DNA of 37,606 bases from JADGGV01 sp035715725 (GTDB lineage: Bacteria; Gemmatimonadota; Gemmatimonadetes; Longimicrobiales; RSA9), in NCBI GenBank assembly GCA_035715725.1, contig DASTKT010000151.1, forward strand, positions 1 through 37,606, in the 5' to 3' direction. The notes under the pieces are model-generated. The model saw nothing but the letters and a program-made list of their open reading frames with translations, had not been told where the DNA came from and searched no databases. Each line of letters starts with the position of its first letter. Within the stretch, counting starts at the first letter, position 1. The translations under genes and the position numbers were made by a program. Below, in pieces: positions 31,196 to 37,606 of this stretch.

Positions 31196-32053
31196 ATGCT
31201 CCAGAAGCGCGTGATCGTCTGCCTGGACGTGCGGGACGGTCGCGTTGTGAAGGGCGTCAACTTCACGGGCCTGCGCGACGTCGGCGACCCGGTCGAGCTG
31301 GCGGCGCGCTACCAGGAGGAGGGCGCCGACGAGATCGTGTTCCTCGACATCTCCGCCTCCACGGAGGGGCGCGGCACGCTCCTCGACGTCGTCCGCCGCA
31401 CCGCGGAGCGCCTCTTCATCCCGCTCACGGTCGGCGGCGGCGTCTCCGGCATCGACGACATCGAGGCCGCGCTGCGCAGCGGCGCCGACAAGGTCAGCAT
31501 CAACACCGCGGCCGTGAAGCACCCGGAGCTGCTCACGCAGGCCTCGCAGCGCTTCGGCGCCCAGGCCGTCGTGGCGAGCATCGACGCGCGCCTCGAGCGC
31601 CGCCAGGTGGAGGTGGCCATGCGCGCCGATTCCGGCTCCCAGCAGATCGCCGCCCCCGACGACCCGCGCGCGCCCGCGCTCCCCTGGTTCCGCGTCTTCA
31701 CGCACGGCGGCGCCACGGCGACCGAGCTGGACGCCGTCACCTGGGCCGAGCAGTGCTCCAGCCTCGGCGCCGGCGAGATCCTGATCACCAGCATCGACCA
31801 GGATGGCCGCCGCGACGGCTACGACCTCGAGCTGACCGGCCGCATCGTCGAGGCGGTCAAGGTCCCGGTCATCGCCAGCGGCGGCGCCGGCGACGCGCAG
31901 CACCTGGTCGACGCGTTCCTCCTCGCCGGCGCGGATGCCGCGCTCGCCGCGGGGATGTTCCACGACGGCAGCACGACCGTCCGGGAGGTGAAGCGCGTCC
32001 TCGCCGCGGCGGGGATCCCGGTGCGCCTGGACCTCCCCGAGATCCCCGCATGA
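31196..32053 (+). CDS. hisF: Imidazole glycerol phosphate synthase, cyclase subunit, with an internal insertion
   Basis: A 285-residue cyclase; usual HisF has about 250-255. RVIVCLDVRDGRVVKGVNF contains D11 and VVASIDARLE contains D130, the catalytic pair. LTVGGGVSGIDDIEAALRSGADKVSINTAAV and ILITSIDQDGRRDGYD are typical, as are the phosphate loops VIASGGAGDAQHLV. Extra residues lie between D130 and FRVFTHGG (about 134-163, rich in Arg, Gln and Pro: VAMRADSGSQQIAAPDDPRA), roughly 26 more than in common relatives. That loop is on the catalytic face near the HisH interface, so it could alter contact or regulation. Stop overlaps the next start (ATGA). Confidence 0.95.
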   Translation: MLQKRVIVCLDVRDGRVVKGVNFTGLRDVGDPVELAARYQEEGADEIVFLDISASTEGRGTLLDVVRRTAERLFIPLTVGGGVSGIDDIEAALRSGADKVSINTAAVKHPELLTQASQRFGAQAVVASIDARLERRQVEVAMRADSGSQQIAAPDDPRAPALPWFRVFTHGGATATELDAVTWAEQCSSLGAGEILITSIDQDGRRDGYDLELTGRIVEAVKVPVIASGGAGDAQHLVDAFLLAGADAALAAGMFHDGSTTVREVKRVLAAAGIPVRLDLPEIPA

Positions 32054-32826
32054 GCGACTCGCTCGCCTCGCTCCTCGAGTTCGCGGTCGAGGTGGCCTGG
32101 CGGGCCGGCCGCGCCACGCTCGCGCACTTCCAGACCGGCATCGCCGCCGAGACCAAGGCGGACCACTCCCCCGTCACGCTCGCCGACCGCGAGGCGGAGC
32201 GCATCGCCCGCGAGCTGATCGAGGCCCGCCACCCGCGCGACGGCATCCTCGGCGAGGAGCTGGGCGAGACGCGCCCCGCCGCCCGCCGCCGCTGGATCCT
32301 CGACCCGATCGACGGCACGCGCGCCTTCGTGCACGGCGTGCCGCTGTATGGCGTCATGGTCGCGCTCGAGGACGAAGGCGACGCCGTGCTCGGCGTGCTC
32401 CACTTCCCCGCCCTGAACGAAACCGTCTTCGCCGCCCGCGGCGAGGGGTGCTGGTGGGACGGCCGGCGCGCGCTCGTCTCGCCGGTCAGCCGCCTCGACC
32501 GCGCGCTCGTGCTCACCACGGACGCGCGCCCGCCCGAGGACGCCTTCCAGGCCACCGGGTGGCCGCGCCTCGCCGCGCTCGCCGACACCGCCCGCACCTG
32601 GGGCGACTGCTACGGCCACGCCCTCGTCGCCACCGGCCGCGCCGAGGCCATGGTCGACCCCGTCCTCGCCCCCTGGGACGCCGCGCCGCTCAAGCCGATC
32701 ATCGAGGAGGCGGGCGGCGTCTTCACCGACTGGACCGGCGCCGAGACCCACCTCGGCGGCAGCGGCATCTCGACGAACGCCGCGCTGGCCCGGGACATCC
32801 GCGGCGTGCTCGGAGCGGGCCTGTGA
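32050..32826 (+). CDS. hisN: Histidinol-phosphate phosphatase, inositol monophosphatase type
   Basis: A 258-residue protein of the inositol monophosphatase superfamily. Motifs: GILGEELGE (metal-binding Glu), WILDPIDGTRAFVHGVPLYGV (metal-binding DPIDGT) and APWDAAPLKPIIEEAGGVFTDWTG (third site). These fit HisN-type histidinol phosphatases, and the place inside a full his operon that has no other phosphatase makes that role very likely. It would supply histidinol for HisD. It is coupled at both ends: ATGA with hisF and GTGA with hisIE. Confidence 0.92.
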   Translation: MSDSLASLLEFAVEVAWRAGRATLAHFQTGIAAETKADHSPVTLADREAERIARELIEARHPRDGILGEELGETRPAARRRWILDPIDGTRAFVHGVPLYGVMVALEDEGDAVLGVLHFPALNETVFAARGEGCWWDGRRALVSPVSRLDRALVLTTDARPPEDAFQATGWPRLAALADTARTWGDCYGHALVATGRAEAMVDPVLAPWDAAPLKPIIEEAGGVFTDWTGAETHLGGSGISTNAALARDIRGVLGAGL

Positions 32827-33437
32827 GGCTCCGCACCGCCGCGGAGCTGGACCGCGTGGACTTCGCCCGCACCGGCGGGCTCGTCCCGGTCGTCGCGCAG
32901 CACGTCCGCACGGGCGAGGTCCTCATGCTGGCCTGGGCCAACCGCGAGGCGCTCGAGCGGACGCTCGAGACGGGGGAGGCCTGGTACTTCTCCCGCAGCC
33001 GGAACACGCTCTGGCACAAGGGCGAGACGAGCGGCAACGTGCAGCGCCTCGTCGAGCTGCACCTCGACTGCGACGCCGATGCGCTCCTCGCGCTCGTCGA
33101 GCCGGCCGGCCCCGCGTGCCACACCGGCGAGCGGACCTGCTTCGACGCCGCCGCCCCGACGCTCCCCGCCCTCGACCGCGTGCTCGAGGCGCGCGCCGCC
33201 TCGCCCGACGCGTCTCCCGGCAGCTACACCGTCCGCCTCCTCGGCGACCGCAACCTGCGGCTCAAGAAGCTGGGCGAGGAGGCCGTCGAGCTGGCGGTGG
33301 CGTGCGCGGACGAGGACCGGGAGCGGGCGGAGGAGGAGGCGGCCGACCTGCTCTACCACGCGCTGGTGGCGTGCCGGGCGCTCGGCGTGTCGGCGGAGGC
33401 GGTGCTGGCGAGGCTGGAGGGGAGGCTGAAGCGGTAG
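32823..33437 (+). CDS. hisIE: Bifunctional phosphoribosyl-AMP cyclohydrolase / phosphoribosyl-ATP pyrophosphatase
   Basis: A 204-residue two-domain enzyme starting at a GTG overlapping the hisN stop. HisI (about 1-110): MLAWANREALERTLETGEAWYFSRSRNTLWHKGETSGN, then LHLDCDADALL and PACHTGERTCF, with the zinc and magnesium ligands. HisE (about 120-204): YTVRLLGDRNLRLKKLGEEAVELAVACADEDRERAEEEAADLLYHALVACRA, the all-alpha pyrophosphohydrolase. It performs steps 2 and 3 of the pathway. It is the last gene of the operon, with only 13 bases to the convergent membrane-protein gene; I see no clear terminator there. Confidence 0.96.
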   Translation: MRLRTAAELDRVDFARTGGLVPVVAQHVRTGEVLMLAWANREALERTLETGEAWYFSRSRNTLWHKGETSGNVQRLVELHLDCDADALLALVEPAGPACHTGERTCFDAAAPTLPALDRVLEARAASPDASPGSYTVRLLGDRNLRLKKLGEEAVELAVACADEDRERAEEEAADLLYHALVACRALGVSAEAVLARLEGRLKR

Positions 33438-33450
33438 GGGGAGGACGCCC

Positions 33451-33717
33451 TCACTCCGGCGGCCGCGGCCGCACCACGAGCCGGAAGACCAGCAGGAGCA
33501 GCACCGCCCCCAGGATCGCGATCCCCAGCGAGCGCAGGTCGAAGCGCTCGACCCGCCCGAAGTGGAAGACGTGCGTCCCCAGGAACCCGCCGATCATCGC
33601 GCCGGCGATGCCGATCAGGATCGTCACCAGGCAGCCGCCGGGGTCCTTCCCCGGCATGATGAACTTCGCGATCGCGCCGGCGACGAGGCCGAAGAGGATC
33701 CAGGAGAGAATTCCCAC
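33451..33717 (-). CDS. GlsB/YeaQ/YmgE-family small membrane protein
   Basis: An 88-residue protein from a GTG start. MGILSWILFGLVAGAIAKFIMPGKDPGGCLVTILIGIAGAMIGGFLG is the classic pattern of the transglycosylase-associated / general-stress membrane protein family, with three hydrophobic helices. The exact role is not established; members are often stress-induced. Downstream of the MCP gene on the same strand, but a 161-bp palindromic repeat separates them. No strong ribosome site or promoter is visible next to the GTG. It converges with the his operon. Confidence 0.9.
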   Translation of the reverse strand: MGILSWILFGLVAGAIAKFIMPGKDPGGCLVTILIGIAGAMIGGFLGTHVFHFGRVERFDLRSLGIAILGAVLLLLVFRLVVRPRPPE

Positions 33718-33739
33718 GCGCCCTTTCCGAACCGGTGGT

Positions 33740-33900
33740 GTTCCCGCTTGCGCGCCCGCTTGCGCTCCCGCGTCCGGCCTTTCTTCGGATCGTCGGAGCG
33801 GGCGAGTCGGAGAGCGGGGGGTCGCCGCGTCTCCCACTCCCCCGCTCCCCCGCTCGAAACCGCCGGGCGCGGGCGCGGGCGCGCAAGCGCAAGCGGGAAC
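33740..33900. repeat. Palindromic repeat element, family A copy 5 (most complete, intergenic)
   Basis: Perfect 14-bp terminal inverted repeats GTTCCCGCTTGCGC (33740-33753) and GCGCAAGCGGGAAC (33887-33900). Inside are a purine-rich arm (GGAGCGGGCGAGTCGGAGAG) and a pyrimidine-rich arm (CCCACTCCCCCGCTCCCCC), then (GGGCGC)n and GCGCAAGC blocks. The block order matches copies 1 and 2. It has no coding capacity. It separates the MCP and GlsB-like genes. Confidence 0.82.
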
Positions 33901-33947
33901 AGCCGGCCGCGGCCCGCGATCCGCCCGCTTACGCGCCCGTGCCCGCT

Positions 33948-35654
33948 CTAGACCCGAAACCCCCTCACCAGCTCCTTCATCTTCTCCGCCGAATGCAGCA
34001 GCTCCAGGCTCGCGGCGCTCATGTGCTGCGTCGCGGCGGACTGCTGCTCGGCGGCGGCACTGACCTGCTCGGCGCTGGCGGCGTGGGACTCGGCGGTGCT
34101 GCCGACGCCGCGGACCGTGTCCTCGACGGTGCGCACGGCGCCCTCGTTCGAGTCGGCGGCCACGGCCACGCGGCCGGCGGCCTCCTGCACCTGGGCGACG
34201 GCGCCGATGATGTCCTCGAACGCGGCCTCGGCCCGGCGCGAGACGTCCTCGACGCCGGCCACCTTCGTGGTGCCCTCGGCGATCGTGTCGACGACGTCGC
34301 GCAGCTCCTTGCGGATCTCGCGCACGGCGAGCGCGACCTCCTCGGCGGCGCGGGCGCTGCCGTCGGCGAGCTTCCGCACCTCCTCGGCCACGACGGCGAA
34401 GCCGCGGCCGTGCTCGCCGGCGCGGGCCGCCTCGATGGCGGCGTTCAGGGCGAGGAGGTTCGTCTGGCGCGCGATCCCCTGGATCGTCTCGACGAAGTCC
34501 GTGATGCGCTTCGAGGACACCTCGAGCTCCTCCGCCTCCTTCCCCGCGGAGGCGACGACGCCGCGCACCTCGAGCAGCAGCCGCAGCGCCTCGCCGATGT
34601 CCTGGCGCCGCTCCTCGGAGAGCACGCCGATGCGCCGCCCGAGACCGCGCAGGTCGTCGGCGGCGGCGGAGACGTCCGCCGCGTGCCGGCGGATCGCGGC
34701 CAGCGCCTCGTCCACGGTGCGCAGCCCCGCGGCCTGGTGCTCGGCGCCCGTCGTGATCTCGACCATCGCGGTCGCGACCTCGCCGCTGGACGCCGCCACC
34801 TCCTCCGAGACGCTCGACAGGTCCGACGCCGAGGCGCGGATCTGCTCCGCCGTCACGACCGTCTCGCCCACGATGGTGCGCAGCCGCTCCGCCATGTCGC
34901 CGAAGGCGCCGGCGAGCACGCGCAGCTCGGCGGGCATGACGCCGCTCACGCGCACGTTCAGGTCGCCCTGGCCGAAGTCCCGCGCCGCGGCGACCAGCCG
35001 GTCGAGCGGACGGTGGATCGCCGCGACCGTCCGGAACATGAGGAAGAGGCCGAGCAGCACGGTGACGGGGAGCATGACGAGGAGCGCGATCTCGCGCCAG
35101 CTCGATTCGCCCTCGATCCGGACGGCGGTGCGGCCGATCTCGCCGTTCTCGGCGGTGCTCAGCGCGCGCAGGAGGCTCTCGATCTCGCGCGCGGTGGCGT
35201 CGAGCGCGGCCAGGCGGCTCGTCGCCTCCGTGCCCTGTCCCGCCGCCCGCGCCGCGGGGGACGCGGCCACGGCCGAGTCCAGCCGCGCCTCCAGCTCCGC
35301 CAGTCGCGCCAGTCCGCGACGCTCCGTCGCCGAGAGGTCCGCCTGCCGGGCAAAGCCGGCGCGCAGCGGCGCGGCCTCCGCGGAGAGGCTCCGGAACGCG
35401 GTGCGGGCCGCCGCGTCCCCGGTCAGGGCGTACGCCTGCGCACTGCGGAGCTGCCGCAGCGTCGTCGCCTCCAGGCGGCCGGCGATCTCGACGTCCTGCT
35501 GCAGCGCGGCGATCCGCTCCGTCGCCGAGGCCGAGACCTGCCGCAGCGCGACGAGGCCGAGCCACCAGATGACGACCGTGCCCGCCAGCACGATGCCGAA
35601 CGCCAGGATCAGGCGACCCTGAATGCGATTGAAGTAGTCCCGGATCTCGACCAT
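33948..35654 (-). CDS. Methyl-accepting chemotaxis protein
   Basis: A 568-residue receptor from the ATG at 35654; the frame is open 20 codons further upstream but a promoter lies there. Transmembrane helix 1 spans about 14-36. A periplasmic, mostly helical domain of about 150 residues follows (likely four-helix-bundle ligand domain, Ala/Arg-rich). Helix 2 is LLVMLPVTVLLGLFLMFRTV. A HAMP domain (IHRPLDRLVAAARDFGQGDLNVRV) leads into the coiled-coil signalling domain, whose tip reads TNLLALNAAIEAARAGEHGRGFAVVAEEVRKLAD. It would control CheA. No C-terminal CheR-binding pentapeptide is seen, and no che genes are near. Ligand unknown. Confidence 0.93.
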   Translation of the reverse strand: MVEIRDYFNRIQGRLILAFGIVLAGTVVIWWLGLVALRQVSASATERIAALQQDVEIAGRLEATTLRQLRSAQAYALTGDAAARTAFRSLSAEAAPLRAGFARQADLSATERRGLARLAELEARLDSAVAASPAARAAGQGTEATSRLAALDATAREIESLLRALSTAENGEIGRTAVRIEGESSWREIALLVMLPVTVLLGLFLMFRTVAAIHRPLDRLVAAARDFGQGDLNVRVSGVMPAELRVLAGAFGDMAERLRTIVGETVVTAEQIRASASDLSSVSEEVAASSGEVATAMVEITTGAEHQAAGLRTVDEALAAIRRHAADVSAAADDLRGLGRRIGVLSEERRQDIGEALRLLLEVRGVVASAGKEAEELEVSSKRITDFVETIQGIARQTNLLALNAAIEAARAGEHGRGFAVVAEEVRKLADGSARAAEEVALAVREIRKELRDVVDTIAEGTTKVAGVEDVSRRAEAAFEDIIGAVAQVQEAAGRVAVAADSNEGAVRTVEDTVRGVGSTAESHAASAEQVSAAAEQQSAATQHMSAASLELLHSAEKMKELVRGFRV

Positions 35655-35691
35655 GGGGGAAGGCACGGGGGAACCGCGGGGAGAGGGGCAC

Positions 35692-35721
35692 AAAATACCG
35701 CGCCGCTGGTACACGAGTCAA
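35692..35721 (-). promoter_or_regulatory. Sigma-70-like promoter of the chemotaxis receptor
   Basis: On the minus strand TTGACT (35721-35716), 18-base spacer, TATTTT (35697-35692), about 38 bases before the ATG. The AT-rich -10 stands out in this sequence. No clear ribosome site precedes the ATG. Confidence 0.65.
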
Positions 35722-35807
35722 CGGCGGGGCCCGTGCGCCTCGCACCCCGTCTTGCCTGGAGGCGCATGCCCTGGCAGCTTGCATCCGTCCCCGCCGGGAG
35801 AGCACCG

Positions 35808-36569
35808 ATGTCCGACAGCCTGACGCCCCGACCCGAAACCGCGCCCGCGCTGCAGCCGCTCCGTCAGCGGACGGTCGACGAGCTGTGCCGCCATTTCGCC
35901 GCGGACAACCTCGACCTGGTCGAGTTCGAGCGCCGCCTCGACCTCGCCCACCGCGTCGGCACGCCGGCCGAGCTCGTCGCGCTCACGGCCGACCTGCCGA
36001 CCGGCGCCGCCGCGCACCCCGAGCCCGAGCCCGCGGACGCGCCGCGGCCCCGGCTCGGCGCGAACGTCGCCCGCCGCGCCCGCCAGGCGCTCCTCGCCAT
36101 CATGGGCGGGACCACCCGCAAGGGCCGCTGGATCCCCGCGGAGCAGAGCGTCGTCGTCGCCATCATGGGCGGCGCCGAGCTCGACTTCCGGGACGCCGTC
36201 CTCCCGCCGGGCGAGACCGAGATCCAGTGCTTCGCGTTCTGGGGCGGGATCGAGATCATCGTCCCGCCGGACCTGATCGTGGACGTGGACGGCCTGGCGA
36301 TCATGGGCGGCTTCGAGCACGCGTCCGGCGGGCCGGCGAGCCCGCCGCCGGACGCGCCGCGCCTCCGCATCACGGGCGCGGCCATCATGGGCGGCGTCGA
36401 GGTGAAGGTGCGCGCCGTGGGCGACCCGGGCGGCCGCATGAGCGCGCGCCGCGAGATCTACAGCGGCCCGCGCAGCGGCTTCGAGGAGATCCACGGGACG
36501 CGCGAGGAGCTCAGGGAGTGGCGCCGCGAGCTGCGGCGCAAGCTCCGGGAAAGCCATCGGGGGCGGTAG
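35808..36569 (+). CDS. DUF1707-containing cytoplasmic protein with repeated AIMGG motifs
   Basis: A 253-residue protein with no membrane helix or signal. Residues 17-65 (LRQRTVDELCRHFAADNLDLVEFERRLDLAHRV) match DUF1707, a small helical domain. The rest is a beta-rich region with four AIMGG motifs starting at 97, 118, 164 and 192 plus FWGGIEI at 144, as in LiaF-like C-terminal domains where each repeat forms a beta turn. A charged helix (REELREWRRELRRKLRESHRG) ends the protein. LiaF-type proteins modulate cell-envelope stress signalling, but no two-component genes are beside it. The downstream ABC gene begins at the very next base after its stop, so they are co-transcribed. Confidence 0.75.
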   Translation: MSDSLTPRPETAPALQPLRQRTVDELCRHFAADNLDLVEFERRLDLAHRVGTPAELVALTADLPTGAAAHPEPEPADAPRPRLGANVARRARQALLAIMGGTTRKGRWIPAEQSVVVAIMGGAELDFRDAVLPPGETEIQCFAFWGGIEIIVPPDLIVDVDGLAIMGGFEHASGGPASPPPDAPRLRITGAAIMGGVEVKVRAVGDPGGRMSARREIYSGPRSGFEEIHGTREELREWRRELRRKLRESHRGR

Positions 36570-37606
36570 GTGACGGCTCAGGACCATCACGAGGAGGACG
36601 CGCTCGGCAAGGCCTACGACGCGCACCTGATGCGGCGGCTGCTCCGCTACCTGCGGCCGTACCGCCTGCGGGTCTCGTTCGCCATCCTGCTGCTTCTCGC
36701 CGGCTCGCTCCTGGAGGTCGCCGGCCCCTGGCTCACCAAGGTCGCCCTCGACCGCGCCGTCCCGAGCCACGACGTGCGCATGCTCGGGATCCTCTCCGCC
36801 GCCTACCTCGGCGCCCTCGTCTTCGGCTTCGCCCTAGAGTACGGCCAGACCATCCTCACCACCTGGCTCGGCCAGCGGGTGATGTACGACCTGCGCCACG
36901 AGATCTTCGGCCACCTCCAGCGCATCGGGCTCCCGTTCTTCGACCGGAACCCCGTCGGCCGCCTCATGACCCGCGTCACGAACGACGTCGAGGCGCTGAA
37001 CGACCTCTTCAGCTCCGGCGTGGTCACCGTCTTCGGCGACGTCTTCACGCTCGTCGTCCTGACGCTCGCCATGGTGCTCGTCGACTGGCGCCTCGCGCTC
37101 GTCACGCTCGCCGTCATGCCGCTCGTCTTCTGGGTGGCGATGATCTTCCGCACGAAGTTCCGCGAGGCGTACCGCGACATCCGCACGCGCCTCGCCCGGA
37201 TCAACGCGTTCCTCCAGGAGCACATCTCCGGCGTCACCGTCGTGCAGCTCTTCGGGCGCGAGGCGGAGTCCTCCCGCCGCTTCCGCGAGATCGGCGACGA
37301 CTACCTGGCCGCGCACCTGCGCTCCGTCACCTACTACGCGCTCTTCTTCCCGATCGTCGAGCTGCTGACCGCCGTGGCGTTCGCGCTCATCGTCGCCTAC
37401 GGCGGCAGCGAGGTCCTGGCCGGCGGGCTCACGGTCGGCACCGTCTTCGCGTTCCTCCAGTGGGCGCGCCGCTTCTTCCGCCCGATCCAGGACCTGTCCG
37501 AGAAGTACAACATGCTCCAGGGCGCGATGGCCGCCTCCGAGCGCATCTTCAAGCTGATCGACACGCCCGAGGCGCTGAACGTCCCGCCCGAGCCGCTGCA
37601 CCTGCC
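36570..37606 (+). CDS. ABC exporter half-transporter (MdlB type), cut by the window end
   Basis: Starts at GTG 36570, directly after the previous stop, and runs open to the window edge (345 codons seen). It encodes an N-terminal type IV exporter membrane domain: LLRYLRPYRLRVSFAILLLLAG (helix 1), EYGQTILTTWLGQRVMYDLRHEIFGHLQRIGLPFFDRNPVGRLMTRVTNDVEALNDLF (the coupling region and intracellular loop 1), and AFLQWARRFFRPIQDLSEKYNMLQGAMAASERIF near the end of the membrane domain. The ATPase domain lies beyond the window. Relatives (MdlB, MsbA-like) export lipids, peptides or drugs. Substrate unknown; probably pairs with a second half-transporter outside the window. Confidence 0.9.
   Translation, partial: MTAQDHHEEDALGKAYDAHLMRRLLRYLRPYRLRVSFAILLLLAGSLLEVAGPWLTKVALDRAVPSHDVRMLGILSAAYLGALVFGFALEYGQTILTTWLGQRVMYDLRHEIFGHLQRIGLPFFDRNPVGRLMTRVTNDVEALNDLFSSGVVTVFGDVFTLVVLTLAMVLVDWRLALVTLAVMPLVFWVAMIFRTKFREAYRDIRTRLARINAFLQEHISGVTVVQLFGREAESSRRFREIGDDYLAAHLRSVTYYALFFPIVELLTAVAFALIVAYGGSEVLAGGLTVGTVFAFLQWARRFFRPIQDLSEKYNMLQGAMAASERIFKLIDTPEALNVPPEPLHL

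Noticed and set aside
1..37606. tRNA, rRNA, prophage, insertion sequence or integrase
   Set aside because: No tRNA-like cloverleaf, rRNA segment, transposase or recombinase frame was seen anywhere in the window.

Overview
This is a GC-rich window (mostly G or C at third codon positions) of ordinary bacterial chromosome with dense operons. GTG and TTG starts are common and 4-base stop/start overlaps are frequent. A Sec-type (clade II) nitrous oxide reductase cluster, paired exported amidohydrolases, a PadR regulator next to an FtsX-like permease, and leaderless-looking promoters all fit Gemmatimonadota or a relative. That placement is inference; no rRNA or tRNA gene is present to confirm it.

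Layout. 182-2886 (minus): two coupled exported amidohydrolases, one with a degenerate metal site. 3148-5661: a DUF6064 membrane protein, then two divergent CPBP-type membrane proteins whose start codons overlap. 5956-12530 (plus): nos operon of lipoprotein cytochrome c, NosZ, NosB, a fused NosL-NosD, NosF and NosY. 12818-14541 (minus): glycosyltransferase fused to a Rossmann domain, and a TolQ/ExbB channel. 14701-15840 (plus): PadR regulator and FtsX-like half permease. 15899-20243 (minus): APC transporter and UvrA. 20417-22933 (plus): FMN reductase, YheT hydrolase and a small lipoprotein. 23079-25588 (minus): SDR protein, cupin, GNAT acetyltransferase and DUF4442 protein. 25715-33437 (plus): complete histidine operon. 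33451-35654 (minus): GlsB-like protein and chemoreceptor. 35808-37606 (plus): DUF1707-like protein and a truncated ABC exporter.

The two most interesting signals are these. (1) The his operon starts with a classical ribosome-mediated attenuator: a 31-residue leader peptide with six His codons in eight, a Rho-independent terminator, and a 15-bp antiterminator that excludes it. The promoter is placed so the leader mRNA would be leaderless. (2) The window carries families of dispersed imperfect palindromes, several ending in GTTCCCGC/GCGGGAAC-type arms. They usually sit between genes, but copies or pieces also lie inside coding sequence. One gives hisD an extra N-terminus, one is the in-frame linker joining HisD to HisC, and a piece of another lies in the linker joining NosL to NosD. 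This looks like a repeat family that makes protein extensions and gene fusions.

How the genes work together. The nos genes give a periplasmic N2O reductase with its copper-site maturation proteins (NosL-D, NosF, NosY) and a lipoprotein cytochrome c as likely electron donor. The his genes (G, D-C, H, A, B, F, N, IE) cover all steps from PRPP and ATP to histidine, including a HisN-type phosphatase. Nearly all junctions are translationally coupled.
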